Assembly: GCA_036559195.1 (NCBI GenBank)
Contig: DATBTN010000058.1
Location: 1-64,000, forward strand
Direction: 5' to 3'
From: Candidatus Baltobacteraceae bacterium
Lineage (GTDB): Bacteria; Vulcanimicrobiota; Vulcanimicrobiia; Vulcanimicrobiales; Vulcanimicrobiaceae
DNA: 64,000 nt
Part shown: piece by piece, positions 17,347 to 26,366 of the stretch
Layout: the number at the start of each line of letters is the position of its first letter
Position numbering within the stretch: position 1 is the stretch's first letter
Translations under genes and position numbers: made by a program
Notes under the pieces: generated by a model
The model's database searches: none
Told to the model about the DNA's origin: nothing
What the model saw: the letters and a program-made list of their open reading frames with translations, nothing else

Positions 17347-18642
17347 TTAGTGTAAGGTCAACATCTCAGTCAAAGCCGAAAGTTCCTGCGCCGCGCGCCG
17401 CGCGAGCGCGCTGCGTTCGCCGGTCCAGACGAGCGCGCCGCGCACGAAGGTCTGCCGAACCCACGCCGATTCCGCACGATACACCAATCCGCTGCACGCG
17501 GGCGACCATGGGTCGAGTCCGCGCGCGTCGAGCACTGCGTAGTCGGCGTGGAACCCCGGCGCAAGATCGCCGGCGCGAACGCCGAGCGCGCGCGCCCCCT
17601 GAGCGGTTCCCAAATCGAAGGCGGCCGCGGCGCCCAGCGCGCTTCCGTCGAGGTGCGCGATCTTCTGCAAGAGTGTCGCCGCGCGCATCTCGTCGAGAAT
17701 CGACGGTTTCACGTCGGCGTCGGTCCCGAGTCCCATCGTGACGCCCAGCGCCTGCAGACCGGTCACGTCGCAGATGCCGTCGCCTAAGTACTGGTTGGTC
17801 ATCGGATTGTGTACGACGCGGGTCCCGCGCGCCGCAAGCAATCGCTTCTCGTCGGCGGTTAAGTAAATCGCGTGAATCGCGACCAGCCGATCGTCGAGCA
17901 CGCCGAGCCGATCGAGCAGCACGATCGGCGTGGCACCAAACCGCTCGAGCGTTTGCGCACCTTCGTACGCAGCCTCGGCAACGTGCAGGTGCACGAGCAC
18001 GTCCCGCTCTCGCGCGAATGACATCGCGGCGCGAATCATCTCGTGCGATGCGGCGTGCAGCGAATGCGGCGCGACGCAGATATCGACGTCTGGATGCGCG
18101 TCCATCAGCGTTCGCGTGCGGGAGGCCGCTTCGTCGATCGTCTCGCGAAACGCCGGAGGCGCGTAGTCGGCGTCCATCCACGTGCGCGCGAAGACGATGC
18201 GAATACCCGTATCCGCTGCGGCCCGCAGCGCGGCCTCCGCGCGATCGTTGCCCATGCCGTTGAGATAGAAGAATTCAGCGACCGTGGTGATACCGGCTGC
18301 CAGCATCTCGTCGAAGGCCGCTACGAAGGTCCAGTAGATCTGTTCGGGCGTCAGCGACGGAACGACCTTGTAGAGCGCGTCGCTGCGCCAGCGATCGAAC
18401 GGCAGATCGTCCGCCCAACCGCGCAGTAATATCTGATAGGCGTGGCTATGTCCGTTGATAAAGCCCGGCACGACGATCGCGTCCTCACCGTGATCGTGCT
18501 GCAGGGCATCCCCGAACCGCGCGTGCAGTTCGCCGTAGCTCCCAGTCGCAACGATCGTGCCGCCCTCGATTGCAAACGCGAAGTCGCGCCGCTCGACGCC
18601 GCCAACGAGCGCCCGCGCGCAACGAACGAGATCCTTCGTCAT
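17347..18642 (-). CDS. hutF: Amidohydrolase, probable formimidoylglutamate deiminase (HutF-like)
   Basis: A 431-residue metal-dependent deaminase of the amidohydrolase superfamily. It has the N-terminal metal pair H65-x-H67 in GHSHAYQ, further ligands in APHSLHAA, VHLHVAE and AIHAIYL, and the catalytic Asp in LGTDADVKPS. In the hut operon its likely job is to deaminate N-formimidoyl-glutamate to N-formyl-glutamate, with HutG then needed elsewhere. It could instead act on a purine or another amidine, so the exact substrate is an inference from context. The start is ATG 18642, four bases after the hutI stop. Confidence 0.7.
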   Translation of the reverse strand: MTKDLVRCARALVGGVERRDFAFAIEGGTIVATGSYGELHARFGDALQHDHGEDAIVVPGFINGHSHAYQILLRGWADDLPFDRWRSDALYKVVPSLTPEQIYWTFVAAFDEMLAAGITTVAEFFYLNGMGNDRAEAALRAAADTGIRIVFARTWMDADYAPPAFRETIDEAASRTRTLMDAHPDVDICVAPHSLHAASHEMIRAAMSFARERDVLVHLHVAEAAYEGAQTLERFGATPIVLLDRLGVLDDRLVAIHAIYLTADEKRLLAARGTRVVHNPMTNQYLGDGICDVTGLQALGVTMGLGTDADVKPSILDEMRAATLLQKIAHLDGSALGAAAAFDLGTAQGARALGVRAGDLAPGFHADYAVLDARGLDPWSPACSGLVYRAESAWVRQTFVRGALVWTGERSALARRAAQELSALTEMLTLH

Positions 18643-18646
18643 GGTG

Positions 18647-19849
18647 TCATGCAACGAGCTTTCCGCGGCGGACGACGGCGGCGGCGAGGTTGCCGCCGAA
18701 TTGCCAGCCGAACTCGTCGAGCGACGCGATTTGCAGGACGACGAAATCGGCGGTCGCGCCGGCGCGCAGAACCCCGGCGTCGACGCGCAGCGAACGGGCT
18801 GCGGCTCGCGTTACGGCGTAGAGTGCTTCCGCCGCCGTTAGTCCGAAGAGTTTTCGCCCGAAATATGCGACGGTCTGCAGATTGAAGCAAGGCGACGTGC
18901 CGGGATTGTAATCGCTGGCGAGCGCGACCTCGCCGCCGGCATCGAGCAGGGCGCGAACGGGCGCGCTTTGCGGTAGATCGAGATAGGCGATCGTCGCGGG
19001 GCAGGCGACGGTCACGATCTCGCGCGCGACGATCGCACGCACGTCTTCGTCGCGGATGTAGTTGCAATGATCGACGGCATCGACGCCGAGCGACGCGGCC
19101 ATCTCGGCGGCGCCGCCGAAGGCCATCTCGTCGCAATGCACGCGCAGCCGCAGGCCGTGGGCGCGCGCCGCCTCGAGGTAGCGCCGCGTCTGCTCCGGCG
19201 AGAACCAGCCGGGCTCGCAAAACGCGTCGGCATAGACGGCGCCGTGCGCGCGCGCTACCGGCAGACATTGGTCGATCAAATAGTCGACGAACTCGACCTC
19301 GGTACGAAACTCCGGCGGCAGCGCATGCGCGCCCAAGAACGTGGCGATCAGGCGGGGCAGCCCAGCTTCGTCGGCGTGCGCCGCGATCAATGCGAGCAAT
19401 TCGTTCTCGCCGGGGGCGTGCAGCGCGTACCCGGTCTTGGTCTCGAGCGTCGTCGTTCCGTGCGCGAGCATCAGCCGCAGACGCGATGCGATCGTCTTCC
19501 AAAACGCCTGCGGACGCTCGAGCGCTTTGCGCGTTTGCTCCACGGTGTAAAGCATGCCGAGCGGCGCCCGCTCGCCGCGTTGGCGCGCCGCGAAATCCGG
19601 TTCGCGATCGCCGGCGAAGAGCGGGTGCGCGTGCGCGTCCACGAAGCCCGGTACGATCGTGCATGCGCCGAAATCCAGCGTCTCGACATCGCGCTCGCTC
19701 GACGCTCGCGCCTCGATCTCGGCGCGCGCACCCAGCGCGAGGATCGTCTCGCCGCGCATCAGGATCGCGCCGTCCTCGATGCGGCCGAGCCGCTCAAACG
19801 TGACGCCGCTCTGCGCGGCGTCGGTATCGCAGGAGAGAATCGTCCGCAC
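18647..19849 (-). CDS. hutI: Imidazolonepropionase
   Basis: Third step of histidine degradation: opens imidazolone-propionate to N-formimidoyl-glutamate. About 400 residues, with the metal motif DAHAHPLFAGDRE (H73, H75), KTGYAL, HCDEMAF and the late ASDYNPGTSP signature typical of HutI. The open frame extends upstream into hutU, but homologues begin near MRTILSCDTD, so I place the start at GTG 19849. A CTG at 19864 overlapping the hutU stop is an alternative. The order hutH-hutU-hutI-hutF matches pathway order. Confidence 0.92.
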   Translation of the reverse strand: MRTILSCDTDAAQSGVTFERLGRIEDGAILMRGETILALGARAEIEARASSERDVETLDFGACTIVPGFVDAHAHPLFAGDREPDFAARQRGERAPLGMLYTVEQTRKALERPQAFWKTIASRLRLMLAHGTTTLETKTGYALHAPGENELLALIAAHADEAGLPRLIATFLGAHALPPEFRTEVEFVDYLIDQCLPVARAHGAVYADAFCEPGWFSPEQTRRYLEAARAHGLRLRVHCDEMAFGGAAEMAASLGVDAVDHCNYIRDEDVRAIVAREIVTVACPATIAYLDLPQSAPVRALLDAGGEVALASDYNPGTSPCFNLQTVAYFGRKLFGLTAAEALYAVTRAAARSLRVDAGVLRAGATADFVVLQIASLDEFGWQFGGNLAAAVVRRGKLVA

Positions 19850-19860
19850 GCGGACGAGCG

Positions 19861-21519
19861 TCAGAGCCGCCAATCGATACCCGTTTCGTCGGCGGTTTCG
19901 ATCGCGATCTCGTATCCGGCATCGGCGTGCCGCACGACGCCCATGCCGCAATCGGTTGCGAGCACGCATTCGAGCCGCTCGCGAGCAAGCTCGCTGCCGT
20001 CGGCGACCACGACCATGCCCGCGTGCAGACTGTAGCCGATACCGACGCCGCCGCCGTGATGGAACGAGACCCAGCTCGCGCCGGCGGCCGTGTTGAGCAG
20101 CGCGTTGAGGATGGGCCAATCTGCAATCGCGTCGCTGCCGTCCTTCATCGACTCCGTCTCGCGATACGGCGACGCGACGCTTCCGGTATCGAGATGATCG
20201 CGCCCGATGACGATCGGCGCCTGAAGTTCGCCGTTCTTAACGAGTTCGTTGAAACGCAGTCCCGCTTTCGCGCGATCGCCGAAACCCAGCCAGCAGATGC
20301 GCGCCGGCAGTCCTTGGAAGGCAACGCGTTCGCGTGCGAGTTCGATCCAGCGTTTGAGTTTTTCGTCGTGCGGAAAGAGCGCCAAAAGCTCGTCGTCGCA
20401 GCGTTGGATATCGGCCGGATCGCCCGAGAGCGCTGCGAAGCGAAACGGGCCAGAGCCTTTGCAAAAGAGCGGTCGTATAAACGCCGGCACGAAGCCTGGA
20501 AAGTCGAACGCCCGTTCGACGCCCGCGCGTTGCGCCATCGCGCGAATGTTGTTGCCGTAGTCGAAGACGACCGCGCCGGCATCGAGAAACCGCAGCATGG
20601 CGTTGACGTGATCGGCAACCGTCGCGAAGGCTCGGCGCTCGTACTCCTGCGGATCGCGCACGCGCAACGCAGCGGCCTCATCGAGCGAGAGTCCCGCCGG
20701 CACGTACCCGTTGATCATGTCGTGCGCGGAGGTTTGGTCCGTCACCGCATCCGGATGCAGACCCGCGGCGAACAACGCCGGGAATTCGGTGCCCGCGTTG
20801 CCTTCGTATCCGATCGAGCGCGCGGTTCCGCTCTTGCGCGCCGCTTCCACTTCGCGCAGCGCGCTTTCGCGCGAATCGACGACGACGTCGAGGTAACGCA
20901 ACTCTCGACGGCGTTCCAAACGCGCGCGATCGACGTCGACTACGAGCGACACGCCCTCGTTCATGGTAATCGCGAGCGGCTGCGCCCCGCCCATGCCGCC
21001 GATTCCCGCGGTTAGACAGACGCGTCCTTTGAGCGATCCGCCGAAGTGTTGGCGGGCTAGCTCCGCAAACGTCTCGTAGGTGCCTTGCAGGATACCTTGC
21101 GTTCCGATGTAGATCCACGAGCCGGCCGTCATCTGGCCGTACATGATCAAGCCTTGCGCCTCGAGCTCGCGAAACGTCTTCCAATCGGCCCACTTCGGAA
21201 CGAGGTTCGAGTTCGCGATCAGCACGCGCGGCGCGCGCGCGTGCGTTTTCCACACGGCGACGGGCTTGCCGCTCTGCACGATCATCGTCTCGTCGTTTTT
21301 CAAACGTTTGAGCGTGCGAACGATCGCGTCGAACGCCTCCCACGAACGCGCCGCGCGTCCGTTGCCGCCGTAGACGACTAAGTCGTCGGGACGCTCCGCG
21401 ACGTCGGGATCGAGATTGTTCTCGAGCATGCGCAGCGCCGCTTCCTGCTCCCATCCCAAGCACGCGAGCGTCGTGCCGCGCGCGGCACGTACGGTACGAG
21501 GGCCGGCAACCGCGCTCAC
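19861..21519 (-). CDS. hutU: Urocanate hydratase
   Basis: NAD+-dependent hydratase converting urocanate to imidazolone-propionate, 552 residues as expected. Recognised by conserved blocks such as [50 protein letters not shown], the Cys region [13 protein letters not shown], and the C-terminal [19 protein letters not shown]. The open frame runs far upstream, but GTG 21519 overlaps the hutH stop (GTGA) and gives the proper N-terminus. Confidence 0.96.
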   Translation of the reverse strand: MSAVAGPRTVRAARGTTLACLGWEQEAALRMLENNLDPDVAERPDDLVVYGGNGRAARSWEAFDAIVRTLKRLKNDETMIVQSGKPVAVWKTHARAPRVLIANSNLVPKWADWKTFRELEAQGLIMYGQMTAGSWIYIGTQGILQGTYETFAELARQHFGGSLKGRVCLTAGIGGMGGAQPLAITMNEGVSLVVDVDRARLERRRELRYLDVVVDSRESALREVEAARKSGTARSIGYEGNAGTEFPALFAAGLHPDAVTDQTSAHDMINGYVPAGLSLDEAAALRVRDPQEYERRAFATVADHVNAMLRFLDAGAVVFDYGNNIRAMAQRAGVERAFDFPGFVPAFIRPLFCKGSGPFRFAALSGDPADIQRCDDELLALFPHDEKLKRWIELARERVAFQGLPARICWLGFGDRAKAGLRFNELVKNGELQAPIVIGRDHLDTGSVASPYRETESMKDGSDAIADWPILNALLNTAAGASWVSFHHGGGVGIGYSLHAGMVVVADGSELARERLECVLATDCGMGVVRHADAGYEIAIETADETGIDWRL

Positions 21520-23075
21520 GCCGCACCTCCGACCAGCGGCGTACCGATCGCGCTCTCGGCGGCTCGCACGAGCGCACCGGAACGGATGAGCGCCCGCGCG
21601 GCTTCGATATCGGGGGCCGGCGAGCGGTCGTCCGTCCATGGCGCGATCCGTGCGCGAGCGACGCCGTAGGCGGCGCCGGTCCCCACGCCCGATGCGAGCG
21701 GACGGCGAAAATCGGTCGCGACCAGCGCGCCTAGCAACTCGCACGCCAGCGATGCTTCGACGTTGGTAAGCACGCGATCCAGGTTGGTAGCGGCGGTCAT
21801 GCCCATGCTGACGTGATCCTCTTGTCCGGCCGAGGTTGGAATCGAATCGACCGAGTTGGGCCACGCGAGCCCCTTGTTCTCCGATACGATCGCCGCGGAC
21901 GTGTATTGCACGATCATCAATCCCGATTGCAATCCGGAGCGTCCGGTCAAGAAGAGCGGCAACCCGCGTTCTTCGGCGTTGAGCAGCAGATAGAGCCGGC
22001 GTTCGCTGATTCCACCGATCTCCGCGAGCGCGATCTTCAGCAGGTCGCACGAGAGCGAGACCGGCTGACCGTGAAAATTGCCGCCGGTGAGAAATTCGTC
22101 GTCGTCGGGAAAGACCAGCGGGTTGTCGGTAACGGAGATCGCCTCGATCTCGATTACCCGGCGCGCGTGCGCCGCCGCGTCGCGCACGGCGCCGTGAACG
22201 ACGGGGATGCAGCGATACGAATACGGGTCCTGCACGCGGCCGCAGTCGCGATGCGACTCCATGATTTGCGAGCCTTGGAGCAGCGCGCGCAGATTGTCGG
22301 CGACGCGCACTTGTCCGGGATGCGGACGCAGCGCGTTGATACGACGGTCGAAGACCCGATCGGTTCCCAAGAACGCCTCAAGGGACATCGCGCCGATAAT
22401 ATCTGCATTTGCAAGCAGACGTTCGGCTCGCAGCAGCGCGAGCGAGGCGATGCCCGTCATCACCTCGGTCCCATTAACGAGCGCTAGCCCTTCCTTCGCC
22501 CCGAGTTCGATTGGCGTTAGTCCGGCGAGCTCGAGCGCACGCGCGCTCGGCATACGCTCGTCGCGATAATACGCTTCGCCCTCACCGATGAGCGTCAGCG
22601 TCATGTGCGCGAGTGGTGCGAGATCGCCGCTCGCGCCGACCGAACCTTGGCGCGGAACGACCGGCGTGATGCCGTGATTGAGTATCGCGATCAGGAGATC
22701 GAGCGTCGACTCGCGGATCCCCGAATGGCCGGCGGCGAGCGAACTGACGCGCAGCACGCCGGCCGCACGAACGAAGGCCTCGGCGAGCGGTTCGCCGGTC
22801 CCGGCGGCGTGACTGCGCACGAGATTGACCTGCAGTGCGGCGGCGTCTTCGGGTGCGACCATAACGTTAGCCAGGCGGCCGAACCCGGTCGTTATCCCAT
22901 AGATCGCGTCGCCGTTGCCGAATTTTTCATCGACGACTCGGCGCGCGTTAGCGACCCGTTTGCGAGCCTCCGGCGTGACGCGAACCTGCGCGCCGCCCTC
23001 GGCGATGTCGCGGATCGTTTCGAGCGCGAGGTGCTTGCCGTCGAGATCGACGGTGGGAAGAGCCGTGGTCGTCAT
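21516..23075 (-). CDS. hutH: Histidine ammonia-lyase
   Basis: First enzyme of histidine use: removes ammonia from L-histidine to give urocanate. The 519-residue protein has the A148-S149-G150 triad in [14 protein letters not shown], which cyclises to the MIO electrophile, plus [12 protein letters not shown] and the C-terminal region [15 protein letters not shown]. It starts at ATG 23075, 42 bases after a secreted-protein gene on the same strand. The hut promoter lies either in that gap or upstream of the secreted gene. No HutC-type repressor is visible in the window. Confidence 0.96.
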   Translation of the reverse strand: MTTTALPTVDLDGKHLALETIRDIAEGGAQVRVTPEARKRVANARRVVDEKFGNGDAIYGITTGFGRLANVMVAPEDAAALQVNLVRSHAAGTGEPLAEAFVRAAGVLRVSSLAAGHSGIRESTLDLLIAILNHGITPVVPRQGSVGASGDLAPLAHMTLTLIGEGEAYYRDERMPSARALELAGLTPIELGAKEGLALVNGTEVMTGIASLALLRAERLLANADIIGAMSLEAFLGTDRVFDRRINALRPHPGQVRVADNLRALLQGSQIMESHRDCGRVQDPYSYRCIPVVHGAVRDAAAHARRVIEIEAISVTDNPLVFPDDDEFLTGGNFHGQPVSLSCDLLKIALAEIGGISERRLYLLLNAEERGLPLFLTGRSGLQSGLMIVQYTSAAIVSENKGLAWPNSVDSIPTSAGQEDHVSMGMTAATNLDRVLTNVEASLACELLGALVATDFRRPLASGVGTGAAYGVARARIAPWTDDRSPAPDIEAARALIRSGALVRAAESAIGTPLVGGAA

Positions 23076-23117
23076 AGACGGATACTTCCGGCCACGGGGT
23101 TGGTCGCCTTTCTTCGA

Positions 23118-23597
23118 TCAGGGCCAGTTCGGGCGCACAGGCTTCGCAAGCGGCGGAGCGGCTTGAATGACGATCTGTTCGCGATCGCGCAGGACGATCG
23201 CCCGTGGATCCGCTCCGTGCCAGGGACGTCCGTTGACCACGATCGACAGGCGCGCGCCGCGCGCGGCGCGGACCGCACCCGCCCGGGTCCAACTCAATTG
23301 CGGGCCCCAGATGTCGAAGAACTCGCCAAGCGTGAACGCACGTTTGACCGGCGACTCGATATGAATGATCCCATTGGCCGAGTGCGTGTGCACCCAATAC
23401 AGGCAGCCCGCATCGACCGGGATGCCGATGGCGGCCGGAATCTCGAGCGGGCGGCCGTGGTTGAAGATTTGCAGATCGGCATGGACGTGCTGCGCCGCAC
23501 CCTCCGACGCGTCGCACCGAATCCCGTCGACCGGCGCGCCGCCGAACATGCTTTGCGCGACGATCGCCGCAATTCCTAAGAGCAACTGGAGCTTCAT
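23118..23597 (-). CDS. Secreted protein with HVHADLxI / WVHTHSANGIIHIE motif
   Basis: A 159-residue exported protein: ATG 23597 begins MKLQLLLGIAAIVAQSMFGG, a short signal peptide, and a GAGG lies 6-8 bases upstream. The mature domain has HVHADLQIFNHGRPLEIP, CLYWVHTHSANGIIHIESP and FTLGEFFDIWG, a conserved His-rich pattern shared with secreted proteins of unknown function in several phyla. The histidines could bind a metal. It precedes hutH by 42 bases, but no functional link is apparent. Confidence 0.75.
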   Translation of the reverse strand: MKLQLLLGIAAIVAQSMFGGAPVDGIRCDASEGAAQHVHADLQIFNHGRPLEIPAAIGIPVDAGCLYWVHTHSANGIIHIESPVKRAFTLGEFFDIWGPQLSWTRAGAVRAARGARLSIVVNGRPWHGADPRAIVLRDREQIVIQAAPPLAKPVRPNWP

Positions 23598-23792
23598 CGC
23601 AACCTCGTCAATGGTGGAAAATGGGGATAAGCGCGGGCCGCGCTGTGCATAAAAAGACTTTCTTGTGGAAACCCTGTGGGTTGCGCGAGCGCCCCCTTGA
23701 AACGTGTTTTTCGCGGTGCTACCATGCAATCACTTCGAGTCAATCAATCGAGAACATTCGAAGTGCGATGAACCTACCGTCGCGATTGGGCC

Positions 23793-23903
23793 ATGTTGAC
23801 GATGCAGTCGCACGTCGGCGATCCGAGTGGAACGATCGAACCGTCCGTGGGTGTCAGTAGGGCTTCTTCACCGGAGCCAAACAGGCCGAGACGAGATGCG
23901 TGA
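23793..23903 (+). CDS. Tiny ORF A upstream of the SpoIIE-type gene (uncertain)
   Basis: A 36-codon ORF starting MLTMQSHVGDPSG and ending NRPRRDA. There is no clear ribosome-binding site. Its stop overlaps a GTG that opens the next tiny ORF (GTGA). It could be a leader peptide, or the segment could simply be a structured RNA. The codons do not resemble a known family. Confidence 0.25.
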   Translation: MLTMQSHVGDPSGTIEPSVGVSRASSPEPNRPRRDA

Positions 23904-23995
23904 GTATGTATGTCAAGGGCCGTCGGTTTTACCGGCGGCCCCTGATGTTTTCCGGGAGCCTCGTCCTCTTCTCTAAAGATGAGACGGCTCACTAA
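23900..23995 (+). CDS. Tiny ORF B upstream of the SpoIIE-type gene (uncertain)
   Basis: A 31-codon ORF from GTG 23900 (or ATG 23906) reading MSMYVKGRRFYRRP and ending KDETAH. It contains the hairpin 23917-23941, so the Arg-rich part RRFYRRP is encoded by the stem-loop. It ends 21 bases before the GAF-SpoIIE ATG. It may be a leader peptide, or a by-product of a conserved RNA structure. Confidence 0.25.
   Translation: MSMYVKGRRFYRRPLMFSGSLVLFSKDETAH
23917..23941. other. Stable GC-rich hairpin
   Basis: GGGCCGTCGG, loop TTTTA, CCGGCGGCCC: a 10-bp stem with one G:U pair. On the plus strand it is followed by CTGATGTTTTCC, which is a poor T-tract. It may therefore be a weak terminator or attenuator ahead of the phosphatase gene, or part of a structured RNA. 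Confidence 0.45.
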
Positions 23996-24016
23996 CGGGG
24001 AACGTCCTTTGGAACG

Positions 24017-25279
24017 ATGCACGGCGCTCCAACGTCAACCGGCGGCGACCCTATTCTCGATGTCGAGAAAGAGCGTCTCGCGGCCGTTCGGCGATACGCC
24101 GTCCTCGATACGCCGCCCGACGGGGCCTTCGATCGCGTCACGGCGTTAGCGGCACAATTCTTCAACGTGTCGATTGCGCTGGTCACGATCGTCGACGAAG
24201 ATCGGATCTGGTTTAAATCGCGCTACGGGCTCGACGACGTCTCCGAAATTCCGCGCGACCCCGGCCTCTGCGCCTCGGCGATCTGCCGCGACGAGCCCTA
24301 CATCGTCGAACGCGCACTCGAAGATCCGCGAACGCTTGCCAACCCGCTGGTTGCCGGAGAATTCGGGCTGCGGTTTTACGCGGCCGTTCCGCTCAAGACG
24401 GTTGACGGCTTCAATCTCGGTACCCTCTGCATCATCGATCGGGCGCCGCGCGAGATGCGCCGTCGCGAAGAGATCGAAGCACTCGAAACGTTCGCCAAAA
24501 TCGTCACCGATCAGCTGGAGATTCGTCTCGCCGCCATCCGCACGGTTGCGGCCGAGCGTGCGGTATATCGACACGTGGCAGATACATTGCAGAGGGCCTT
24601 GCTTCCCGAATCGATGCCCGCGATTGCGAACGTTGAAATCGACGCCGTCTATCAAGCCGCGGCTACGGAGGCCGCCGTGGGTGGAGATTGGTACGACGCC
24701 TTCGCTTTGAACGGGCGCGAAATCGTCCTCTCGATCGGCGACGTCGAGGGGCACGGACTGGAGTCCGCGGTCGTCATGGGAAAAGTACGGCACGCCCTGC
24801 GCAGCCTTGCCTACAAAGAGTCATCGCCGTTCGGCCTGCTTCGCGATCTCGATGCCTTTCTGCGTCGTGAAAACCCGCACGTTATGGTCACGGCCTTCAT
24901 CGCGCTGCTCGACGCGGCGACCGGCACGCTCTCGTATGCGAATGCGGGCCATCCGCCGCCGTTTCTGCGCCGCGCGAACGGCGAGATCGGCACGCTGGAA
25001 ATCGGGGGCTTGCCGCTGGGGATGCGCGAGGCCAACGAACCCGCGCAACGGCGAATCATCCTCACCTCGGGCGACCTGCTCGTGCTGTATACCGACGGGC
25101 TCACGGAATCTAGCCGCGACCTCACCGCCGGCGAGCAGCGCGTGCGCGATCGGCTTGGCGCCGCGGACATGGCCGCGGATGCGACGCCCGCCCAGAGTCT
25201 CGCTTCTTCCATCATTCCGAACGGCTCGCACGACGACGCCGCAATTCTCGCCGTGCGGTTTACCGGCCGGAGCGCCTAA
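24017..25279 (+). CDS. GAF-domain PP2C phosphatase (SpoIIE/RsbU type)
   Basis: A 420-residue signalling phosphatase. Residues about 20-175 form a GAF sensor (RYAVLDTPPDGAFDRVTALAAQ, LCASAIC, YAAVPLKTVDG). Residues about 205-418 form a SpoIIE-type Ser/Thr phosphatase with the metal-binding aspartates in VGGDWYDAF, IGDVEGHGL, YTDGLTESS and SHDDAAIL. Such proteins dephosphorylate STAS-domain anti-sigma antagonists in partner-switch cascades. No kinase or sigma factor lies nearby, and the STAS protein at 15653 lacks the usual phosphosite, so the partner is unknown. It converges with the WYL gene, separated by 4 bases. Confidence 0.9.
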   Translation: MHGAPTSTGGDPILDVEKERLAAVRRYAVLDTPPDGAFDRVTALAAQFFNVSIALVTIVDEDRIWFKSRYGLDDVSEIPRDPGLCASAICRDEPYIVERALEDPRTLANPLVAGEFGLRFYAAVPLKTVDGFNLGTLCIIDRAPREMRRREEIEALETFAKIVTDQLEIRLAAIRTVAAERAVYRHVADTLQRALLPESMPAIANVEIDAVYQAAATEAAVGGDWYDAFALNGREIVLSIGDVEGHGLESAVVMGKVRHALRSLAYKESSPFGLLRDLDAFLRRENPHVMVTAFIALLDAATGTLSYANAGHPPPFLRRANGEIGTLEIGGLPLGMREANEPAQRRIILTSGDLLVLYTDGLTESSRDLTAGEQRVRDRLGAADMAADATPAQSLASSIIPNGSHDDAAILAVRFTGRSA

Positions 25280-25283
25280 CCCG

Positions 25284-26276
25284 TTACTTTCGCGTGAGTT
25301 CGTATTTGCTTGCGACTTCGGAGAGCAGCATGCGCACGCGATCGCGCAGCGCCGCCGGCGCGAGAATCTCCGCCTGCGCGCCCCAGCCAAGGACCCAACG
25401 GGCCAGCTCGTCCGCATCGGCGACGCGATACGCAATCTCGACCGATCCGTCGGGTCGCCGATCGATCGCGCGGTCGGCGACGACCCGCGCCGCGACCGCA
25501 GCCTTCGCCACGCGGGGGGCGAAGCGCACGAGCACTTCGATCGTCGCATCGCTATGCAAGACGCCGCTGATCGACGCCGCAGCGTACGATTCCACGTTGA
25601 AACTCGCCGGCTTTACGAACGTCTGCGCGAGCATCGTGAGTTCGCTGACGTTATCGACGGCAAACGTTCGCTTATCGCGCCGCGCGTGATCGTAGGCAAC
25701 GCAGTAGACGCGGCCGGCGCTGACGATAAATCCATAGGGATCGGCGCTGCGTTTGGTGCGCGTTCCCTCTTTGTCGTTATAGGTGAAGCTCACACTGCGC
25801 GCGCTTCGTTCGGCCGACGAAAGCAGCGCGAACGCGCGCTCGCCCTGTTCGTCGAGGCGGATCTCACCCAGCCGGAAGGCCACGGGCGAGGGCGCATCCA
25901 CGCGCTCCTTGACGCCGCGCCCCGACGAACCGACGAGTTTGGCGGTCACTTCGTCCACATAGGTCCCGATCGCGCCGCCCAGACTCGCGCTGATCGCTCG
26001 TAATGCCACCAGACCGAAGAGTTCGCTGCTGTTGAGCTCCAAGCGCTTGAGGCTGTAGCCCTCGGCGAAGCGATAGGTATTGGTCGAGCGATCGAAATAC
26101 CACGGAAAGCCCGCATCGGCGAGAATTGCCAGATAGCGGCGCAGGCTGCGCGTGCTCGGGCGTCGATCCCCGTCGGCGATGCGGTCCTTGAGATCCTCGA
26201 ATGAAAACCGGCCCTCGTCGATCGCATTTAATAGGCGGACTAGCAGAACGATCTTCGGCTCATTCGTCCGTTCTAT
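25284..26276 (-). CDS. WYL-domain transcriptional regulator with apparent AUA start
   Basis: A 330-residue regulator. The N-terminal helix-turn-helix is plain to read (KIVLLVRLLNAIDEGRFSFED, then TRSLRRYLAILADAGFP, residues about 9-70). A WYL domain (SVSFTYNDKEG, KRSADPYGFIVSAGRVYCVAYD) and a C-terminal WCX-type extension follow. The frame is open back to a TAG at 26327, but no ATG, GTG or TTG occurs in it before TTG 26042, which would delete the whole DNA-binding domain. ATA 26276 lies 8 bases after GGAG and about 20 bases after a good promoter, so I take it as the start. A single-base change from ATG is the other explanation. Confidence 0.8.
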   Translation of the reverse strand: MERTNEPKIVLLVRLLNAIDEGRFSFEDLKDRIADGDRRPSTRSLRRYLAILADAGFPWYFDRSTNTYRFAEGYSLKRLELNSSELFGLVALRAISASLGGAIGTYVDEVTAKLVGSSGRGVKERVDAPSPVAFRLGEIRLDEQGERAFALLSSAERSARSVSFTYNDKEGTRTKRSADPYGFIVSAGRVYCVAYDHARRDKRTFAVDNVSELTMLAQTFVKPASFNVESYAAASISGVLHSDATIEVLVRFAPRVAKAAVAARVVADRAIDRRPDGSVEIAYRVADADELARWVLGWGAQAEILAPAALRDRVRMLLSEVASKYELTRK

Positions 26277-26306
26277 GGCCGTATCTCCGCAAGGAAAAGA
26301 CAGAAG

Positions 26307-26336
26307 ATTGTATACACCTAGACCCTATTGTGCCAA
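26307..26336 (-). promoter_or_regulatory. Sigma-70-type promoter of the WYL gene
   Basis: On the minus strand TTGGCA (26336-26331) is followed after 16 or 18 bases by TATACA or TACAAT (to 26307). Both boxes are close to consensus. Transcription would begin near 26300, leaving a leader of about 24 bases with GGAG ahead of the ATA codon. Confidence 0.5.
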
Positions 26337-26366
26337 ACCGATGGCGTCAGCGCCATCAAAACGGCA

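Larger units (their letters stand above)
23598..24016. other. Gene-poor divergent intergenic region with dyads
   Basis: 419 bases between the secreted-protein gene (-) and the GAF-SpoIIE gene (+). It contains an 8-bp perfect inverted repeat CACTTCGA/TCGAAGTG (23731-23738 and 23758-23765) and a stable hairpin at 23917-23941. Two tiny plus-strand ORFs (23793-23903 and 23900-23995) run up to the phosphatase gene. No established riboswitch or tRNA was recognised. The plus-strand promoter of the phosphatase gene must lie here. Confidence 0.6.

Noticed and set aside
19850-20119. N-terminal extension of hutI
   Set aside because: It is the hutU sequence read in another frame, Arg-rich and unlike any HutI; the true start is near GTG 19849.
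21520-22050. N-terminal extension of hutU
   Set aside because: Arg-rich shadow of hutH; GTG 21519 overlapping the hutH stop gives the family N-terminus.
23774-24022. 82-codon minus-strand ORF opposite the tiny ORFs
   Set aside because: It overlaps the phosphatase start on the other strand, lacks a ribosome-binding site, and its composition (mixed Cys/His/Pro without domain pattern) gives no support.
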